This document shows, piece after piece, positions 61,214 to 64,000 of a DNA stretch of 64,000 nt. The position numbers and the translations under genes are program-made. Location of the stretch: contig NC_063269.1 in NCBI RefSeq assembly GCF_910591885.1, positions 9,610,001 through 9,674,000 of the forward strand, given 5' to 3'. Within the stretch, counting starts at the first letter, position 1. Each line of letters opens with the position of its first letter. The stretch comes from Bombus terrestris (Eukaryota > Arthropoda > Insecta > Hymenoptera > Apidae). The notes beneath the pieces were generated by a model, which was not told where the DNA came from, did not search any database, and saw nothing but the letters and a program-made list of their open reading frames with translations.

Positions 61214-64000
61214 TGTATACGTACTTTTTCCGATTCAAATTTTCAAATTTTACCAGCGTAAACATATCGTCGCATGATAATCGTGTCCTGCTACGCAGCT
61301 AATAAAATTCGAAAATGTTTTATATAACACACAGAATGTACACATATAGAATCTGTCCATGGTAAATGTACGAATACTTTTGCGGGTCGCAGTCTATACA
61401 TATTTTTATGGAAACCCGGGTAGAAACCCGACTAGAAGGCAAAAGAAGAGCGAAAGAACGAGATGTCTCTGGGGAACGAATCTTTTCCTGTTTAAATCCA
61501 ACGCAAGAGCGAATTCGCTGGATCACGGTGCGTCTAATGGCGCGGTTCTCAGTCTTCTTCGATTCTACGGCTTCTTTGAACTCGCGGTCGGCTTTTTCCA
61601 CGGCCACGGGAACGTCGACAGATCATTTCTCACATTTCGCGCGCGCCTAACGACCATTTTCTTTTTCTTCCATAGCACCCCTGCACCATCGCCCCTTTTT
61701 CGGATAATAATTCCTGCATTACTCGACAAAATTTTTCGACCAATGGCCCTTTGGGCCGAAGCGTCGAAAAGGTACCACGCCGCCAGTGTTCGTGCCTCTA
61801 ATGCCGCATCCACTTCCTAGAGACTCGTGCACGAATGTTTCAATGCCAGAAAGGCGAAAAGAATTCTACGATACGAATGCGCTAGCACGATTATCCTTAC
61901 CCTTGTGGATGATAAATATATCAGGGACAAATCTTATTTGCAGGCCTTGACAAAAGGGTGCCAATGACCGATACCGACACGCTTCCAATTCCATTTGACG
62001 TCTCATTTTCCCGTTTGCTTAGTAGACGCGCGAATAGGCATGCAACGTGCCCTGTGCGTCACCTGGTGCCACTATAAATAGCCTAACTTATAATCACGTC
62101 CATTGATTCTTGCTAGATCATTAATTGTTGTCGTTGACCGGTGTCATCGATGCTTATCGAGCAACGTTTACCGGAACGTATCGACCGAACAACCATACCG
62201 AATGTAGAATCGGAGTCTCAACGTTAGGAATGGTTAGAGTTCCTTGTCTTTCACATTCTTCTTGGGTAGGATTTTTGTTGTAACGTAACATTAATTTTTG
62301 ATTCGAAAGAAATATTTGCTATTACTTCGTACAGGATATAGAAAAATATTTCTGTTCCTTTAACTTTACTACTTTCGTTGTTTTATCGTTGACAAATTTC
62401 CTACGTTTGAGCGAAATAAAACTGAGGTAATGTGTACGTATATGTTACTAGATATATGAAAGTATAAGAGTCTGACAGTGACACGAGAGTTGCACAGAAA
62501 GTTACACAAAGCATACGATTGCAATATGAAATTGGCAATGCGTTCAGATTTTAATTTGATTTCGAATTGATACGATCATTCATTGCGCAAACTTTTGATT
62601 GGCTTCCAACGCGCCCGAATATTTCAGCGATATTTTTCAAGATAGTATCGTGTTCTCTATTTGGAATCTAAATTGTATATATCCATCAAATTTTTATATT
62701 ATTTTCGCACTATCGCCGGGTAATTTTCAACAAACGAATGTCCACTTCAAATATTAGACAGTATTGAAAATTCTAACTTTCAAAATGATCCTTTAAGTCC
62801 TTATGATCCAAGAATAGGATAAAATTTCAATTTCGTTGTAATTCCAGAAGTTCAGATTATTTATTGCCTATCGAATCCCTGTTACTTATTATTTGTTATA
62901 CCCACGCGGCTGCAGCCGTCGCAACCACGAAGTATCGAGAAACTACTTGAAAATTGTCTAAAGAAACAAATTACTTTTATTTCACGAGCTTGAAACGTAC
63001 AATGAAAGATCAATGACTTAAACAAAGATACAAAAACAATGTTAAAAGCGTCATTATTATTGAATGAAATCCTATAAACAATATAATACAATGAATCTTG
63101 CTCGAGGCATTTATTAAGAAATTACATCATAATTACTATAAACAATTACTACGAGTAAACGAGTGTACATACAACGAACAGCAATTTGACATTATCGAAG
63201 GTACGTTAATAATATAATTCTTTCCCTATATCGACATACCTCAAGGAGTATAATCCATAAAACAGGTAATCCACAATGCGACTAACACGAAACGATCACA
63301 GTGCATCACAGTTTTGCAAAGTCACATTCGTGTCCGTAGCCGCAAAATTAATGAAATCGTACCTCAGAGATAGAACTTGTACACTGTTCACGTCACTCGA
63401 TGCAAACAACTCATAGGACCCTAAAGTAGAAGCAGCAACGACCCAATCACTGTTCGGACAAAACCTGTAGCACTTCACATCGCTCGTATACACTTTCCCG
63501 TAGAATCGTTTCTTATCTGTGCTTATTCTACTGAAATTTCTGGGACCTCGAAATGAGAGGAACGATTATTCGCAGTAGTACGTCCCAGTAAAGTTAGCTA
63601 CGACCTGGCAGGCCTCATCGATATAGCGAACGCGCATTAACGATGGAAATCCAGAGAAACTCGAAAAATTCGACTTTCCGAGGGAATTTCCTTTCATGGT
63701 GACGCGATCATCGTGATTCCTGCATGATACCTCGTCGATACGACCTCGAGGAGAATCATAACAGCCGGCACTGGCAGATGATTTTGATGCAGGCACAGCA
63801 TGGAGTCGACTGATAGTCTATCGCGTAGCGAGGCATTGCCTAACCATGGCCAGGAACAAGTATTGTGCCAAGCGACGGGTTCTCCGTTAAAAAACGGACC
63901 AATCACGACGGGGTTGGCTGTTATTCCAATATGGCTGCCAGACAATGCGCGCTGGAGGTCTGGAGAGAAGGGAGGGAAGGTCTCTACCCATAATGCCATT
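61214..64000. other. Right end, GC-rich islands, no confident gene
   Basis: GC-richer blocks at about 61360-61900 and 63550-64000 with several overlapping open frames of no known family. A TATAAATA lies at 62074 on the plus strand. The segment 63296-63493 has gene-like codons on the minus strand but no supporting splice sites or family match. The far right may be the promoter or 5' exon region of long cnc or the neighbouring gene. Confidence 0.4.

Noticed and set aside
63296..63493. Minus-strand frame with WD-repeat-like flavour
   Set aside because: No second repeat, no signature Trp-Asp, and no convincing splice borders; cannot be supported.

Overview
This is a eukaryotic window from an insect, most likely a hymenopteran and probably a bee. 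The DNA is strongly AT-rich with scattered CpG-rich islands. Genes are split by GT-AG introns. The proteins I could assemble by joining exons are animal or insect families: the CNC-bZIP factor cap'n'collar, the germline helicase Vasa, the cilium-linked protein DPCD, and the start of a PIR1/DUSP11-like RNA phosphatase. The repeats are small non-autonomous DNA elements of the mariner and TTAA (piggyBac-like) types. The species cannot be fixed from the sequence alone.

Layout. 1-8900: mostly gene-poor AT-rich DNA with a GC-rich island, a mariner-type MITE, a purine microsatellite block, a likely terminal-inverted-repeat insertion and one possible orphan micro-exon. 8915-9721 (minus): the first two coding exons of a PIR1/DUSP11-like phosphatase, joined by a GC-AG intron; the catalytic exons are not recognisable in the window. 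10215-11719 (minus): a complete four-exon DPCD gene (201 aa). 12000-12542: a fresh 256-bp tandem duplication.

14730-56730 (minus): ten exons of cnc, giving 737 residues from the C terminus upward. They include the CNC homology domain, the basic region and the zipper, plus an upstream ETGD sequence resembling the Keap1-binding ETGE motif. The upstream splice acceptor at 56731 shows that more N-terminal exons lie beyond it, probably outside the window. Two cnc introns are very long (21.1 kb and 15.3 kb). They contain CpG-rich islands that could be promoters for shorter isoforms.

Inside the 21.1-kb cnc intron, on the opposite (plus) strand, lies a complete vasa gene (coding 35028-37150, 642 aa, three coding exons plus an inferred 5' untranslated exon). 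This nested, antisense arrangement of a germline gene in a stress and patterning regulator is the most notable structural feature. The right end (56.7-64 kb) is upstream intron or promoter territory of cnc, with several CpG-rich islands and a second copy of the mariner-type MITE. Exon boundaries were derived by hand from splice consensus, reading-frame continuity and remembered family conservation. No alignment or transcript data were available.
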